Positions 11,935 to 23,289 of a stretch of 64,000 nucleotides of DNA are shown here, piece after piece. The translations under genes were made by a program, and so were the position numbers. Below the pieces are notes generated by a model that was not told where the DNA came from, did not search any database, and saw only the letters and a list, made by a program, of their open reading frames with translations. How positions within the stretch are numbered: position 1 is the stretch's first letter; every line of letters begins with the position of its first letter. The stretch is from Corythucha ciliata (lineage: Eukaryota; Arthropoda; Insecta; Hemiptera; Tingidae), in NCBI GenBank assembly GCA_038030265.1, contig CM075943.1, positions 5,208,001-5,272,000 on the forward strand. The letters are read 5' to 3'.

Positions 11935-12103
11935 TTGAAGAGTCATCATCGCTTGAACTCGTATTATTCTTTGCATTTTCAAGCGGGTCCCACTCAGAAT
12001 CTTCACCTTCGCTGTATTCACTGCACTCAGACTCATCATCGGGTATGTTTGTGAGAAGTGCAACGATTTCTTCTTCAGTAAACGCGCGACGACGAGAACT
12101 CAT
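11935..12103 (-). CDS. piggyBac-like transposase, predicted exon 1 (acidic N-terminus)
   Basis: It starts at ATG 12101-12103 and reads MSSRRRAFTEEEIVALL, followed by an acidic serine-rich stretch (ESECSEYSEGEDSEWDPL), the usual N-terminal character of piggyBac transposases. It ends at a GTAAGT donor (11934-11929 on minus). A pyrimidine-rich TTTTCAG acceptor ends at 11684, giving an intron of about 251 bp. Splicing there joins phase 1 to a frame that is open for about 20 codons before the frameshift at the A6 run. Total product length would be about 600 residues, normal for the family. The splice sites are inferred from sequence only. Confidence 0.7.
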
Positions 12104-12642
12104 GATTGATATACGAAACTGCCCTCTCGATTGGAATGAACACAGCCTGCTTTTTTCCACACTCTCCCTCTAAGCACACCCTTGTTCACTCACTGCAAGC
12201 TAGAAAGCAAGAAGCTGCCCAAGAGCGAGAGAAAAAACCGTGAAGTGCAGGAGCAGGCCTGCACGGGCTGACAAGCATCATCGTGATTCAGTCCCCCGCC
12301 CACCCCAGTCCCTACGAACAACCAAGCCCGCCCACCGCTGTTACAAATTCACTCGGTGTAGTGCAGGAAATAATTATTTCAACTCTAAATCCATGTGAAA
12401 AAGAAATTCTTGAAGCCTGGAGTACCACAACACATTTGAGTAAACGATAGCCAAAATGGCTATCCGGTACTTTTAGGTAAATCATGAAATAACTTTCGAA
12501 ATAATTTTGAAAAATGGTCGAGCATCCGTTAATCATCTTCAATGTAAATATAATGAAAAGTCACGGAAGGATAATTGGTTAAAATCAATAGCATCGAAAT
12601 AGCAAGAAAAATAAAATTGAAAATAGCCAAAATGGCTAACTC

Positions 12643-12659
12643 GGTAATTCTAGTGTTAA
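12643..12659 (-). repeat. piggyBac right terminal inverted repeat and TTAA target site
   Basis: GGTAATTCTAGTG at 12643-12655 is the inverse of the left terminus with two mismatches. TTAA follows at 12656-12659. Confidence 0.85.
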
Positions 12660-12879
12660 ACTTCAGATAGGTACTCAAACCGTACACGCTTTTTCCGGAA
12701 TAATCAGACCATGGTCTCAGATTGACAGATTATGGGCGTGGAAATGTTTTTCAGTGGCAAAATCAGCAGTTTCATAGTCCTTATGAACTTGATATACTCT
12801 GTAACTGAGCCAAATGTGATGTCCGATCAAAGATGGGGGGAGGGGGTGTTCCGGAGAAAACCAACTTCATGAGAATAAC

Positions 12880-13135
12880 TCTTCAAGAACCGATTTCATG
12901 GGGTTTAATTGTAAAAAAAAAAAAAAAAAAATCTTGAGGGTTTGGCTCTGCTTTGCTGGGTCGGCTTTTTAAAAACCGCACTCACTGGTTTGACTCCTGA
13001 CAACCCAATTTTTGCGGGATTGAACCAGCTTGACGGGTTTGGCACTTAAATAAACCAATCTCAAGGGCTTTAGTCGTTCAAAAAACCAATCTTGACGGTT
13101 TGTATCTTCAAGCAACAGAATAACGCGGAACATGG
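12880..13135. repeat. Type 6 degenerate array
   Basis: Loose repeats of AAAACCAATTTTGAGGG/GTTTGGCTCTTCA type, including an A-rich homopolymer near 12914-12931. No coding potential is seen. Confidence 0.4.
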
Positions 13136-13199
13136 CATCTACTTAAAATACCAATGTCGCGCGTTATTTGACTCAATAAACAACAATCTTACGGGTTTG

Positions 13200-13620
13200 T
13201 CTCTTCGACAGTTCCAAGGGTGAAATCGGCTGTTCCCTGAGCGAAATTGAAAGTTTCTCGAACGAAATGTACAGGACGAAATTGACAGTTTCCAGGACAA
13301 CATTGTTAGTTTGTAGGACAAAATGCTACAGGCTCAATGTCAAGTTTTTCACTGGAATAATCAGTTTCCAGGGCGCTACGGAGAAATAAAAGAAGAAATA
13401 AAATTGACGGTACTGTGGAAGAGAATTGATAGATTGACAGTTTTGAACGTCGAAATTGACCGTTTCAAGTGTGAAATTGGCTGTTTACAGGACGAAATTA
13501 TAGCAATTTATACGATGAAATTGAAAGCTTCCAGGACGAAATTTACAGTTTCTCGAATGAAATTGACATGTTTATAGAACAAAATTAACAGTCTCCAGGA
13601 TGAAATTGACAGGCCTTTTC
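13200..13620. repeat. Type 4 degenerate array
   Basis: Imperfect GACGAAATTGACAGTTT units (often with CCAG before GACG), period about 21-24 bp. They account for the fake coding frames here. The same type recurs in long blocks at 38.0-38.9 and 47.0-47.9 kb. Confidence 0.65.
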
Positions 13621-13789
13621 TCGAGACCCCAAAATCACTTTTTGACGCGATGTGTACAGTATTTTTTACTAAAACATGGGCTGATTTTTTGGGCCACGGC
13701 GATAAAGTGAGTGTTTTATCCCCTAGGCTCTAAAATATTCAGCTGCATAAAAAAAATAGAATCTTACACATAACGAGTCACATAAGTGT

Positions 13790-14060
13790 CATTTTACTTG
13801 CGAGTACTTTGTTTGGCTGGCGAGGCAAAGCCGAGTCGGCTAAATGAGTACGAGCAAGTGAATTGAGTTAAGCACGATATTTTTCGCGCGACAAGTCAAA
13901 GAATAGTATATTTCACAGCAAGTGAGGGAAGTGGATATTTCCTGCGAGTTGTGTTTGGCTCACGAGGCGGGGCCTAGTGAGCTAAAAACAACGAGCCGAG
14001 TGAAAGCTTCTTTCTCATGAGTTCTGGATATTATTTTTCGCACGATCAATAGGTTTAATT
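13790..14060 (+). repeat. Dispersed CGAGTTGTGTTTGGCTC repeat, two tandem diverged copies
   Basis: Two copies of a ~150-bp sequence with landmarks GCGAGTTGTGTTTGGCT, ACGAGGCG...AGTGAGCTAAA and TATTTTTCGCACGA. Relatives form the two arms of the foldback structure at 25.29-25.77 kb. It is probably one arm of a foldback or MITE-like family. No protein is encoded. Confidence 0.5.
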
Positions 14061-14209
14061 GTCTTTCCTGTAAGTGTTCGGAGGCAAGGGTACGCTAATT
14101 GAATAAAGAACTTTTTTTCACTTTCCTTCACTAGTGAGTGAAAAAAAAAAATACTTTTTTCACCTAGCGTATCTTCTCGAGTAAAAATCAACTTCTCTGT
14201 TGACTATTT

Positions 14210-15170
14210 GCCTCCTAAAAATGACCAAACTGGCGATTCCCGCTCTACACATAATAGCCAAACCGACTTCCCGCGCCCTAAAAATGGCTAAGCTGATAGT
14301 TCGTGCTGCCCCGAAAAATGACTGAAAAGATCATGATTCCCATATACGGACAATAAATGGTTAAGGCCCGGGTCGACCGCATGGGTTTAAAGTTCCGTTT
14401 AACACTAAGCTGACCTTACAAGAGTTTACACCACACTCAGAAATTAGCAATTTGAATACAAAATCTTTTAACCCCTTAGCCACTTTTAAACGGACATTGT
14501 CGACCTAACCGTAAACCGACGATTGGTGCTTTGAAAAGGACTAAACAGATGATTCCAGTCCTGAAAATGGTGAAATCGACCTTTCGCGCATCAAAAATAA
14601 CCAAACAGAACCTTCACGCCTTGAAACGTGTGAATGTCCTAAAAATAGCAAAACTGGCTATTCGCGCAGTGAAAATGGCATACTCGTACTAGCAACTCAC
14701 GCTCATACAAAATGGCCAAACTGATCAATTGCACCTTGCACAGGCTTCAGAATGGTGTCAGTGTCACTGGTGATTCAGGCCTTCAGAACGGCTATCTGTG
14801 CACAAAAAGTGGCCAAACACAGCTATTCGCGCCTTAAAAAAGCGACGAACTGGAGCATGCGCACAAAACATATTGTTCATCCCCACCTTACCAACTGACC
14901 ATCGCCCTCCTCTCTCTCAGGCTTCGATTAAACGCATACACAAGGAACGGACAAACCGACTACTCTCACTTCGATGGCTAGTCACGCTTCAAAAATGTCT
15001 GAATGGGCCATTGTGTCCGGGAAATGGCGACGAAGCTTACTGTTCGTGCTTCTAAAATGGTCAAACTGTGCCTTCGAGGTTTAAAAATAGCTAAACGGCC
15101 AAAGCTTTGTACCATAAAAATAGCCAAATTGATCTCTTACGTCTTGCGGATAGCGTAACTGACGATTTTT
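14210..15170. repeat. Type 1 degenerate array with an embedded MITE-like piece
   Basis: Units of CCTAAAAATGGCTAAACTGAC type continue across the block. At about 14360-14515 an unrelated segment begins GGTTAAGGCCCGGGTCGACC and ends TTGTCGACCTAACC. These are rough inverted ends with an internal TTTAAA, suggestive of a decayed MITE. Confidence 0.55.
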
Positions 15171-15289
15171 GCTGAATTATAAGGAGAAACTGAATTAGCC
15201 ATGATAAAGGGTTGTTATCCGTCAGAAACTTGCATCAAGTTAAAGCCCCTGCACTTCTCCACTACCTACCGTGATAAACAAAAATGACG

Positions 15290-16150
15290 TTCAAACTATA
15301 GCAATAACGCGTAAAATTATTTTTTTAAAACATCACCAAACTCGCGAAATTGGAATTTTTACAGACCCACAATTGAAATGGATCATTCATCATTTCAATG
15401 CAGCAAAACGCAAAATTGGCGTTTTAGCCAGCCTAAAACTCAGGAAATTGCGTTTTAGCAGGGCCCCCAAAAATGGTTCCTTATCGGGAATACTCAGCGG
15501 GAGCGTTATAGTGAGCCAGAATCGCGAAAATGATGTTCAAAAACTACGTGATTTTGGAATGAATAATTTCAGTGGTTTCAGCACCAATATTATGCGGAAT
15601 GGGGGTCTTTTGCGAGCTAAATTCATTAAATTATTAATGAGTGAGTCAGACTATAGCAAAATGTTTTGTATTTTTTTCGGGAGGAAAACTCGAAAAATTG
15701 GTTTTTATATCAGGCAGCCCTGCAAAATTGTTTTTTCAGCAACATTCGTACAACAGACTATAACAAAAATTTGGGCTTTTTCAAAATCTAGACACACAAA
15801 CATAAGCTTTATGGCGAGAAAAATCGGCAAAATGTTTTTTAGGTAAGAGGAATAGGCGACAAAAATGTTTTTTTAGGGATTCCAGCTTGCGAAAATTGTT
15901 TTTAGTGCGGAAAAACCGCGTAATTGTTGCTTAAAATATGGGCCACCCCGCGGAAAATCCGCGAAATTGGCTTTTTAGTGAGCGAAATCCAAGAAATACC
16001 TGCTGTTCAAGTGAGCCAGACCTCTGAAAATGGTTTTTTTGACCGGCAAGTTTCGTAAAAATGGGTCATGTTGGCAACCCCGTGAAATTAGGGTTTCACC
16101 AACAAGCACTCGTAAAATTGAGTTTTAGTGAGCCGAACCCCACTTTAAAA
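15290..16150. repeat. Type 5 degenerate array
   Basis: Imperfect units of GCGAAATTGGTTTTTAGTG followed by AGCCGAACCC, period about 35-45 bp. A 191-codon open frame inside is an artefact of the repeat. A GCAGATACCCTCCCC...CTACGCCC block at about 16150-16188 resembles, in reverse, the left ends at 436 and 1794. Confidence 0.55.
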
Positions 16151-16559
16151 TCCATGGGGAGGGTATCTGCTCACCCCTGACTACGCCCATTGACAGCAGC
16201 CTCTCTTTTCCAATAATAATAGTCCGAAGTGAAGGAAAGGGCAATAAACCTGAAAATGTCGGCCGGATTTGCTTCACCGGTGCGATAAAATCGTAAATAT
16301 TAACTCAGACGACGTCAGACCAGCGTTGGCGCAACTGATGTTTTGCTTTTCCGTCAAAATTAATCTCGAAATTATGTCAGAAATCCGTCAAAATGTATTC
16401 TCATCCCGCTAAAAGGAATCAGTCAAATGAGTAACAATCAGTAGCACGCCTGAATGTTGATGAAAGGGGGGTTGGAGGGACGAGCCCGTGGATCTGTAAC
16501 GGATAAAATAGGAATTTTTAGATTTTACGTTCATGAATTCAGGAACGAAAATCCAAGAA

Positions 16560-17260
16560 AAAAGTGCTCATTCGAGGCTGAAATCGAGAAACATTTGTGA
16601 ATTTGCAGCTTATGGTGACCCTATTACGGTTAAAATTCGGAAAAACCACTAACGTAGTGGTCACAGGGTGAGTTCGCTGATAAAGTTGAGAAAAAGTTGT
16701 AGTTCACGACCAATATCGAAAAAGAAATCACGAGAAAATGCCAATTCGCGGCGTATGAGAGCAATGTACTATGCTTAGAGAAGGGAAGAACACACTAATT
16801 CATGACCAGCATTTAATTGATCACTGCTAAAACTGTAAAAAGGGGCTAATTAACGGACAAATCGAGAAAACGTCAGTTCGCAGTCTCTGAAATGGAGGAC
16901 GCTGTAAATGACTGTTGGTATCAATCGCTAATCGACGGCTAGAAAATAAAAAATCTTCTAGTAATTCGCTGCTGTACCCGGAAAACAACGCTAAGTTGCG
17001 ACTAAAATTAAGATATAGCTCTCATTTTCTGCAAAAATTGAGAAAAAACTCTAGTTCGTGGCTGAAATTGTAAAAAAAATAAATGTCCTAAAACATTGTT
17101 AAAATTAGGAAAAAAAACTCTAAATCGCTGAAATGAAGATGAAGCGCTAATTCTCGGCTAAAAATGAGAAAAAACACCAGTTTGTGACGAATAATAAATA
17201 TGTTTTTTTTCAAAAAGCGCTAATTAGTGGTTTCTAGGTGCGATTTCGAGGAAAAAACGG
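16560..17260 (-). repeat. Type 3 degenerate array, minus orientation
   Basis: Units read CGCTAATTCGCGGCTAAAAT then TGAGAAAAA, the reverse complement of the type 3 unit. The block ends at the long hairpin beginning 17275, after which type 1 repeats follow. Confidence 0.65.
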
Positions 17261-17274
17261 AGAATACAAACATT

Positions 17275-17389
17275 CTGTTTCTATGGTGGGAATAGCCATA
17301 GTTTGACTATTTTAAAGCAGTCAATGGCTGTCAAGTCACACGACTTCTTTAAAATAGCCAAACTATGGCCGTTCCCACCATAGAAACAG
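17275..17389. repeat. 115-bp hairpin with 43-bp arms
   Basis: Arms 17275-17317 and 17347-17389 are inverted repeats matching at 40 of 43 positions, separated by a 29-base loop. The arms contain CTATGGTGGGAA and CCATAGTTTG. It sits exactly between a minus-oriented type 3 array and a type 1 array. It may be a MITE or a recombination product. Confidence 0.8.
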
Positions 17390-17830
17390 CGAAACTGACT
17401 GTAATCGCACCCCAAAGTGGTTGAACTGACGATTACCGCCTGGCAAATGGCTGAACTGACTATATTCGCGCCCTTGAAATTGCCAAACCGGGAATTCCCG
17501 CTCTACAAAATAGTCAAACGGACTTGAAGCACCCTAAAAATTGCTAAGCTGACGCTGAACATGGCTAAACCAACCATTTGCGCGCCAAAAATGACAAAAC
17601 TGGCACATGACAGGTTATTCTAGCCCCAAATACTGGCAAAACTGACCATTCATGCGTGGAAAATGCCTAAACATGCAATGCCTGCTGTAAAAAAAAGGAA
17701 AGGCAAAACTGACTATTCTTGCCTTGAAAATATCGCACTGGCTAATATTCTCTTGCTATACAAATGACCAGACAATTTGCCCCTTGGAAATGGCCAACAT
17801 GACCATTTGCACCCCCCTTTGTGACCACAT
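17390..17830. repeat. Type 1 degenerate array
   Basis: Units of AAATGGCCAAACTGACCATT type with spacers containing CGCGCCC, continuing from the hairpin arm. Confidence 0.6.
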
Positions 17831-18133
17831 CATCCAATCTATACCAGTTCGGTGTCTGCCTGGTTTATATGCAGATATTGCTCGTTTAGCATCATTAACA
17901 CCACCTGTCTCTCGTGCGTGCCTTCCCAATCTGTTTATTGGCCGCATGGAAATCTAGCTCCACTATCGCCATGTCCGTCGCCATTCACCGTTCACCCCGA
18001 CGAGGTTTAACTTGAGGTGAACTAACTTCTCGCCCTGGCTTGATGCCATGAAAGGCACATGACCAGGTTTCAGCCTGACTGGACGGCCGGGAAGTGACCC
18101 GGCACGTGCAAGTCCTGGTTATCCACCAGCTGG

Positions 18134-18950
18134 TCATAGCTGACACGCTACCGTTGTGGACCACTTGGCGGTGTGGAGTTTTACCGGTGGCAATGAAGGG
18201 ACGAGGAGTGATACCCGCATGAGTGCGGTGTCTGGTCCTGTCTCCCTCTGACTGCACCACGCGTTGGCGAAGCACAGGAAGCGACGGGCCGAGGTTTTAC
18301 TAGCAACGAGGTTTCGGAGATCGCTTGGGATTTGCCACCGATCTCGTTGGCGGTGGTATAGCGGGCAGCAGAGAATCACATGCTCCGCCGTTTCGGCCAC
18401 GCCCCCGCATGGGCAGTCAGGGCTGTCTCGGCGGCGGTGAAAGTGGAGCTTCTCATTGAAAGACTCGTGGCCTGAAAGGAGCTGGACGGTTGGGTGGATC
18501 AGAAAGCAGTGCTTCCAGCGCAGGCGCTCTCGCACGTCCGGGATGATGGTGTTGGTGTGACGACCGGCGGTGGCTGTGGTCCATTCTGTTTGCCAATGTA
18601 TACGGGCTGCCTGGTGACACGCGCGGCGGTAGTCAGCAACATTAAGCGGGTGTGGGATGTTTTGAAGCCTTTGAGAAAGCGGCTGGGGGCTCGTGTACGA
18701 GATGCAGCAAGGGCATCCAGTTCAACATCGATTAAAAGGACTCCGGTGAGTTCGTGAAGCGTCAGGTGCGCAGAGGTTGTTGAGAAGGCGCAGAGCGCAG
18801 CAAGGAAGAATCGTCGTTGGAGGGAGCGCATTTGTTGTCGGTCGACGGGGCGTGCTGCTGGCCACCATGTGGCACACCGCTTTGTAGTATTGAAGTTGCT
18901 GTTGGAAGGTTATTGGCCCCCAACCGCGCCCGACCCTAATCTCAACCACT
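18134..18950 (-). pseudogene. ORF2 C-terminal remnant (RT thumb to CCHC-like tail), frameshifted
   Basis: The 5' part contains LRR-poor helical sequence around RSLQRRFFLAALCAFSTTSA and LHELTGVLLIDVELDALA, which resembles the post-RT region of R1/I-group ORF2 proteins. After a frame change a segment with LLSGHESFNEKLHFHRRR and a C-x-C...H...C cluster (DCPCGGVAETAEHVILCC) matches the C-terminal zinc-binding region of such proteins. At least two frameshifts separate the pieces. No catalytic YxDD remains, so the sequence cannot encode an active reverse transcriptase. Clade assignment (R1 or I group) is by motif resemblance only. Confidence 0.7.
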
Positions 18951-18969
18951 CTCTTAGTGACCTGTTGCT

Positions 18970-19423
18970 CTACCTGCCACTATCCCCAATGGCTGCATTC
19001 AGGACCGAATTTAACTCTTCTGCATTTTCCAGTTTCTTCCCGGAGTCAAGCAAAAGGCGCCCGTCCCGCGTTTGGCGGACTTCTGTACCGCTTGCCTCTG
19101 GGTCAACTTTGGTCCTTATCTCCTTCAGAATCTCCGCATAGGACTTCCTCTCGGCTGGCCAGATGGTAGCAGCTTCTGCCTTGCAGTCTAGGCAGCGGTT
19201 TACCCCTTGGTACACGCTTCTGCTTTTCTTTTCCCTCCTCCGTGTCTTTACTACTCGTGCCGGCCTTAACATTTCTCTTCGTGCTTTTCTTCGTTCTAGC
19301 CAGTTGCACCACCTGCCATGCTCCTACCTCGCCCCTCTTCCTCCTTCTTTTTCGGTTCGAGGTGGTGCTGCGGGCTCTCGCCCGATTCTGGGGTGCCTTT
19401 CCCTCGTTTCCTATTCGAATCAA
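18970..19423 (-). pseudogene. ORF1 (gag-like) remnant of the same non-LTR element
   Basis: Two overlapping frames encode a very basic stretch (KRRRKRGEVG, EKKSRSVYQG) and then SYAEILKEIRTKVDPEASG and VRQTRDGRLLLDSGKK. The latter is the typical pre-zinc-finger pattern of R1/I-type ORF1 proteins (xVRxTRxGxLLLEL). The CCHC zinc knuckles that should follow are absent because the sequence passes straight into ORF2 C-terminal material. One frameshift lies near 19200-19270. Confidence 0.6.
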
Positions 19424-19489
19424 CCGTCTCCGAAGTACGCTTGAAATAATAATAATGAATTTCTCGTGTTCCGCTCGTTATAAAAAACA

Positions 19490-19830
19490 ATTTTGAGGCC
19501 TTCGCACTTTCAAAAAGTCAAAGTTTGAAGCTTTGTCTCCCCCAAAAGTCAAACTTTACGAGTTTGGGTGATTCTAACCCCAATTTTAAAGATTTGAAGA
19601 AGAAAATCACGGTCTTAGATCCTTCAAAACACCCAATTCCGAAATTTACCACGTCCTAAAACCTAAAAGTTTTGGTCTTGGCCTGTTCAAAACCCCAATT
19701 TGGAGGATTCATCTTTCTTATCACTCATTTCACTGGATAGCTCCTTTAGAAAACAAAGTTCGCGGCTCTGGCTCAATAAAAACGAAGTTGGCCTGCTTGA
19801 CTCTTCAAAAAAGTCAAAGGAAACCTAATT
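19490..19830. repeat. Type 6 degenerate array
   Basis: Loose repeats of CAAAAAGTCAAAGTTTGAAG and AAAACCCCAATTTTGAGG, period about 30-40 bp, diverged. Confidence 0.4.
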
Positions 19831-19839
19831 TTACGGAAC

Positions 19840-22790
19840 AATTCAATTATAGGAGACTAATTCGTGACCTTGGCGTCGGTGGACTCAGCTCGGCCAGTTG
19901 TGAGTTGCGCATGCCTCCGTTATAACGAGGATGGAGACGTTAGTGCAATGGATCGATCAAAAGTGACGGTAACGTCACCAACTCCATCTGCTGGTCACAT
20001 CAAGCAAGAAATATTGCAACGTCCAAACATAACACCCAGGGGCGCTATTCAGAGTTGTAGGGGGAAAATGCCGGAAATGCAGTTGCTACACGGCGGGATG
20101 ATGTTATTTCTTATTCGGCGTCTTGTGATCGTTGGGGACCGTTCGGAATAAGGCCCTCGGTGTGTTGCACACCATCTCGCGACAAACTTGGCTGGAGAAT
20201 TTGTAAGCGAGAAACATTGCGGACAAATTTGCACCGTGTATACTGGTCTAGTCAAGTACTCACCCTTTTACTTCCATGGATATTTGAACCAGATTTTTGG
20301 ATAAGACTGTTGTTATTGCAGAGTTACAGCACCAAACCAGTTCCTAAGAAGAGCACTTCTCACTCCCCGTTGCGTGGATATTTCGGTTGCTGAGTGTCCT
20401 AGTTTTGTTTTCGTCTCATTTGGAGGGTTTCAACTTTCTTTTTCCGTCACCCGTGACTCGAAGTATTCGCCAGCTTTAATTAGGTGGGGGGACTATCCAA
20501 TTTAATGACTTCAATGATTCCCTTTATTTCTTTCTCTCTCTTTTCAGTATCAAACGACTTCTCCCAAGAACTCGTCCCAAAGCAACCCACACCTTTTTCT
20601 CTCCCTCTTATTTTCTTTCTTCGCCGATTTATTTTCTCCGAAGTTCTACCCACTCCGAAAGAAAAAGCAACAGCAAAGCAAATGACCGTCTTTTATCTTT
20701 CATCAAGTGAAGTCGTCTTCCCGTTTTCTCTCTCTGTCTCCCCCCCTCCCCCGACACCCCACCATTGCCACACTAGCCCAATCAGTGTTTCCCTTCGAGC
20801 AACAACAAACATCAAAAACAAGGAACGATTGAACTGGACCCTTCCTCACCCCTTACACAACATTATCGAACAAATTCATCTGGAAATATAACCCCTTCTT
20901 CTAATTTAAAATTTCCCCATAGCATCCTTTCAGCCATTATAGTGATGTATATTCGTTTATTCTTCCGTTTGAACAAAAAAAGTCAAAGAAGAATCTCTTT
21001 TTTTTAATTTGTTGCTCCTTACCACTTTCTCCTCCAAATTTGTTGCTAAAAGCACCAAAGTCAACATTTGCGATTTCTGTGCCCCCCCGGCGGCACGAAC
21101 GGGGTATTTATCTCGCGGAAAAAAACACAACAACTGCGATGTTAAAATACACTGAAAGATTCATAGTAATGATGAAATTCGATGCCATAAAATTGAAACG
21201 ACGTTTAGCGGACGAGAAAACAACAGCACTGGGCGCTTTCGATGGCATTTTCAAGAAAGAAGTGTATGACAACCTTTTCAACTCCTTAACAATCATCAAC
21301 AGTTTAATTCTCACAATAAAACAATAGCCTGGGAAAATGTAATTAATACGCGGGGGATAATAAACGAGAGGGTTTGTTGTGATGGGGTGGACGTGGCTGG
21401 GTCGGGGGGGGGGGGTTAAAGGGAAGTCCACAAAGGCAAAGTGATATTAGACTACAGAATGTTTCGACTTGGTGGTGGTAGAATGGTTTTGGGAGTTGAT
21501 AGTGGTGGCGGGGGGTCGAAAGAAGATCGAGCGAGGGTGAAACGGGAGAGGGTTGCTTCTGGTTGTAAGGGTTGAAAGTGCGGTGGTTGTGATGAGTGGG
21601 GTGGTGGAGGGAGGGAGGGGTGACAACAGCAGCGAAAATGTCAACTTCTCTGTCTATTCGTTGAGCCAACAACCCTTGGTCTTAATTCCCTGGCACCCAC
21701 ACCCCTCTCAATACATCTACGTCATCATCATCAAAAAGAAGGAGTGGGTTGATAGGGTGCAGATGATGGTAAGAGAAAAGCCTTTGTCTTGTAGCTCCAT
21801 TCATCCCCTCCCCCCGCCAATATTGTCACTTTGAAGGCTATTATAATCCTCCTCCAACACGTGAACTTTACGCACACATAAATTAAAATTACCTGCAAAA
21901 TGAAAAGAAATAAATAAAATAAAAACGTTTTAATTTAAAAGAAAGAGAAACTTGCAGTGTAATTTATTGTTTTGAAGTTTATAAAAGGTGCAAAGGTTGT
22001 AAAACTTTACAAAGGGACCGAGTTAACTCCGTAATGATGTTACGCCTAGGAAGTCAAATTAGAGACTTACTAGATGGTGTTGTTGAAGTTAGAGGGGGAT
22101 ACCGTTGTGAGACTGTCTAAGTCTGAAACAAAAGAACAAAATAAAATATAACTCGCTTCAGCTCTAATACAGGTGTTGATATAAAGTTTATACTCGTATA
22201 GAGGAAAAGAAAACCATGTTGCTATAATGCTACTAGACGATTTGAGCCTATTTAGTATGCAAAGGAAGGAGCGAGGAGAGTGATTCAGCGTTCAAGGAAA
22301 ACATAAAAGAACAAAGCGTGAGCGGGTGGCGGGAAAAGGAAGTAATTAACTGAGTCGGATACAACAAAGAAAAAATTAAACCGATCAGTGAGAGGTCCCA
22401 AACGAAAAAACGTATATTATTTATAGAAACCAACGCCATTGATTTGCTTTTTTCTTACCCTTTACATTATAAAAAAGACCTTTTTCTCCACCCCTGGCGT
22501 TATGTCCGACCTCCATAACCTTTTACGTCATTTTAACCAAAAAGGACGGCTTGTAAGGCGCTAGAAAGTCCGGTTGTAAAGAGAGTTAACGGTGTGATCC
22601 CTTGGCAAAATCCTCTCCTGATGGCCTTGAGGGGTAGAGGACCTAAGCGGAGGTTTATCTACCTATTTTAAAGGTCCAGAAGGACGACCAGCGTTTCTCA
22701 ACTAAAATTGTACTTTTTCCGTCGATCCAAACGCAAAATACTGTCAGAAATCAAACAAAATGGTATTCCATTCCGGTAAAATAATCCGTT
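19840..22790. other. Non-coding stretch, no gene supported
   Basis: It contains CT-rich and GGT-rich strand-asymmetric tracts (20500-20770; 21370-21620) that give low-complexity frames on both strands. No domain, splice-consistent exon or RNA gene was recognised. Confidence 0.45.
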
Positions 22791-22799
22791 CGTCCCGGA

Positions 22800-23170
22800 C
22801 CGACATTGAGAAAAATCGATAGTTCGTAGGTGAAGTAGAGAAAACGCACAAATTCGCGGTGTAATGACGAGGCGAAAACTCGGAAAATAGGAAAATTCAC
22901 GTTTGAATCTAGAAAAAGCACTAATTTGCGGCTAAAATAAAAGAAATACCTTAATTTGCGGCTAATATCGAGGGAAAAAAAGTTGTCCTTCGTGACTAAA
23001 ATTGAGAAAAAGCATTAACTCGCGGTTTCCCGGAGTAAACATCTCTAGGCCAATTTTTTTTTTTTTTAAAAAGCGCTGATTCACAGTCTAGAAAAAGCAC
23101 TCATTTGGCGTCTAATATGGAGGAAAAACGTCAGTTCGCGGATAAAATGTAGAAATAGCGCCGAGAGAGC
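22800..23170 (-). repeat. Type 3 degenerate array, minus orientation
   Basis: Units of CGCTAATTCGCGGCTAAAAT with AGAAAAA spacers. It is followed about 120 bp later by the plus-oriented block of the same type. Confidence 0.6.
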
Positions 23171-23289
23171 AGGACAGATGCCCACCCTGGTTTGAAGCGG
23201 CCCATTTTAGTTAATTTACAAATTAAATTATATACTATCCAGTAAAATCTAATTTAGAACTTCATTTTTGGTGATTATGCGGCCCTATA

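Larger units (their letters stand above)
9653..12655 (-). mobile_element. Nearly intact piggyBac-like DNA transposon, 3,003 bp
   Basis: TTAA flanks both ends (9649-9652 and 12656-12659), and 13-bp terminal inverted repeats of CACT(A/C)G(A/C)ATTACC type lie just inside. The single gene, on the minus strand, encodes a piggyBac-type DDE transposase in two exons. Subterminal motifs containing GGCCATT or GCCATTTTGGC occur near both ends (9689-9712; 12446-12470; 12620-12649) and may be transposase-binding sites (inference). Ends and gene are both preserved, so this is the youngest-looking DNA transposon here. Only a one-base frameshift near the start of exon 2 separates it from an intact reading frame. 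Confidence 0.88.
17945..19440 (-). mobile_element. Internally deleted R1/I-like non-LTR retrotransposon remnant
   Basis: On the minus strand an ORF1-like segment (19423 to 18970) is followed at once by the C-terminal part of an ORF2 (about 18950 to 18134). The endonuclease and most of the reverse transcriptase are missing between them. The segment is more GC-rich than its surroundings. No poly(A) tail or target duplication was found, so the outer limits are approximate. Confidence 0.65.

Noticed and set aside
15271..15846. 191-codon open frame on plus
   Set aside because: It lies wholly within the type 5 array, has repetitive composition (KIG, FS repeats) and no domain; an artefact of the repeat.
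20484..20891. 135-codon plus frame preceded by a pyrimidine tract and AG
   Set aside because: A possible splice acceptor alone is not enough; the sequence is low-complexity S/P/F-rich and matches no domain.
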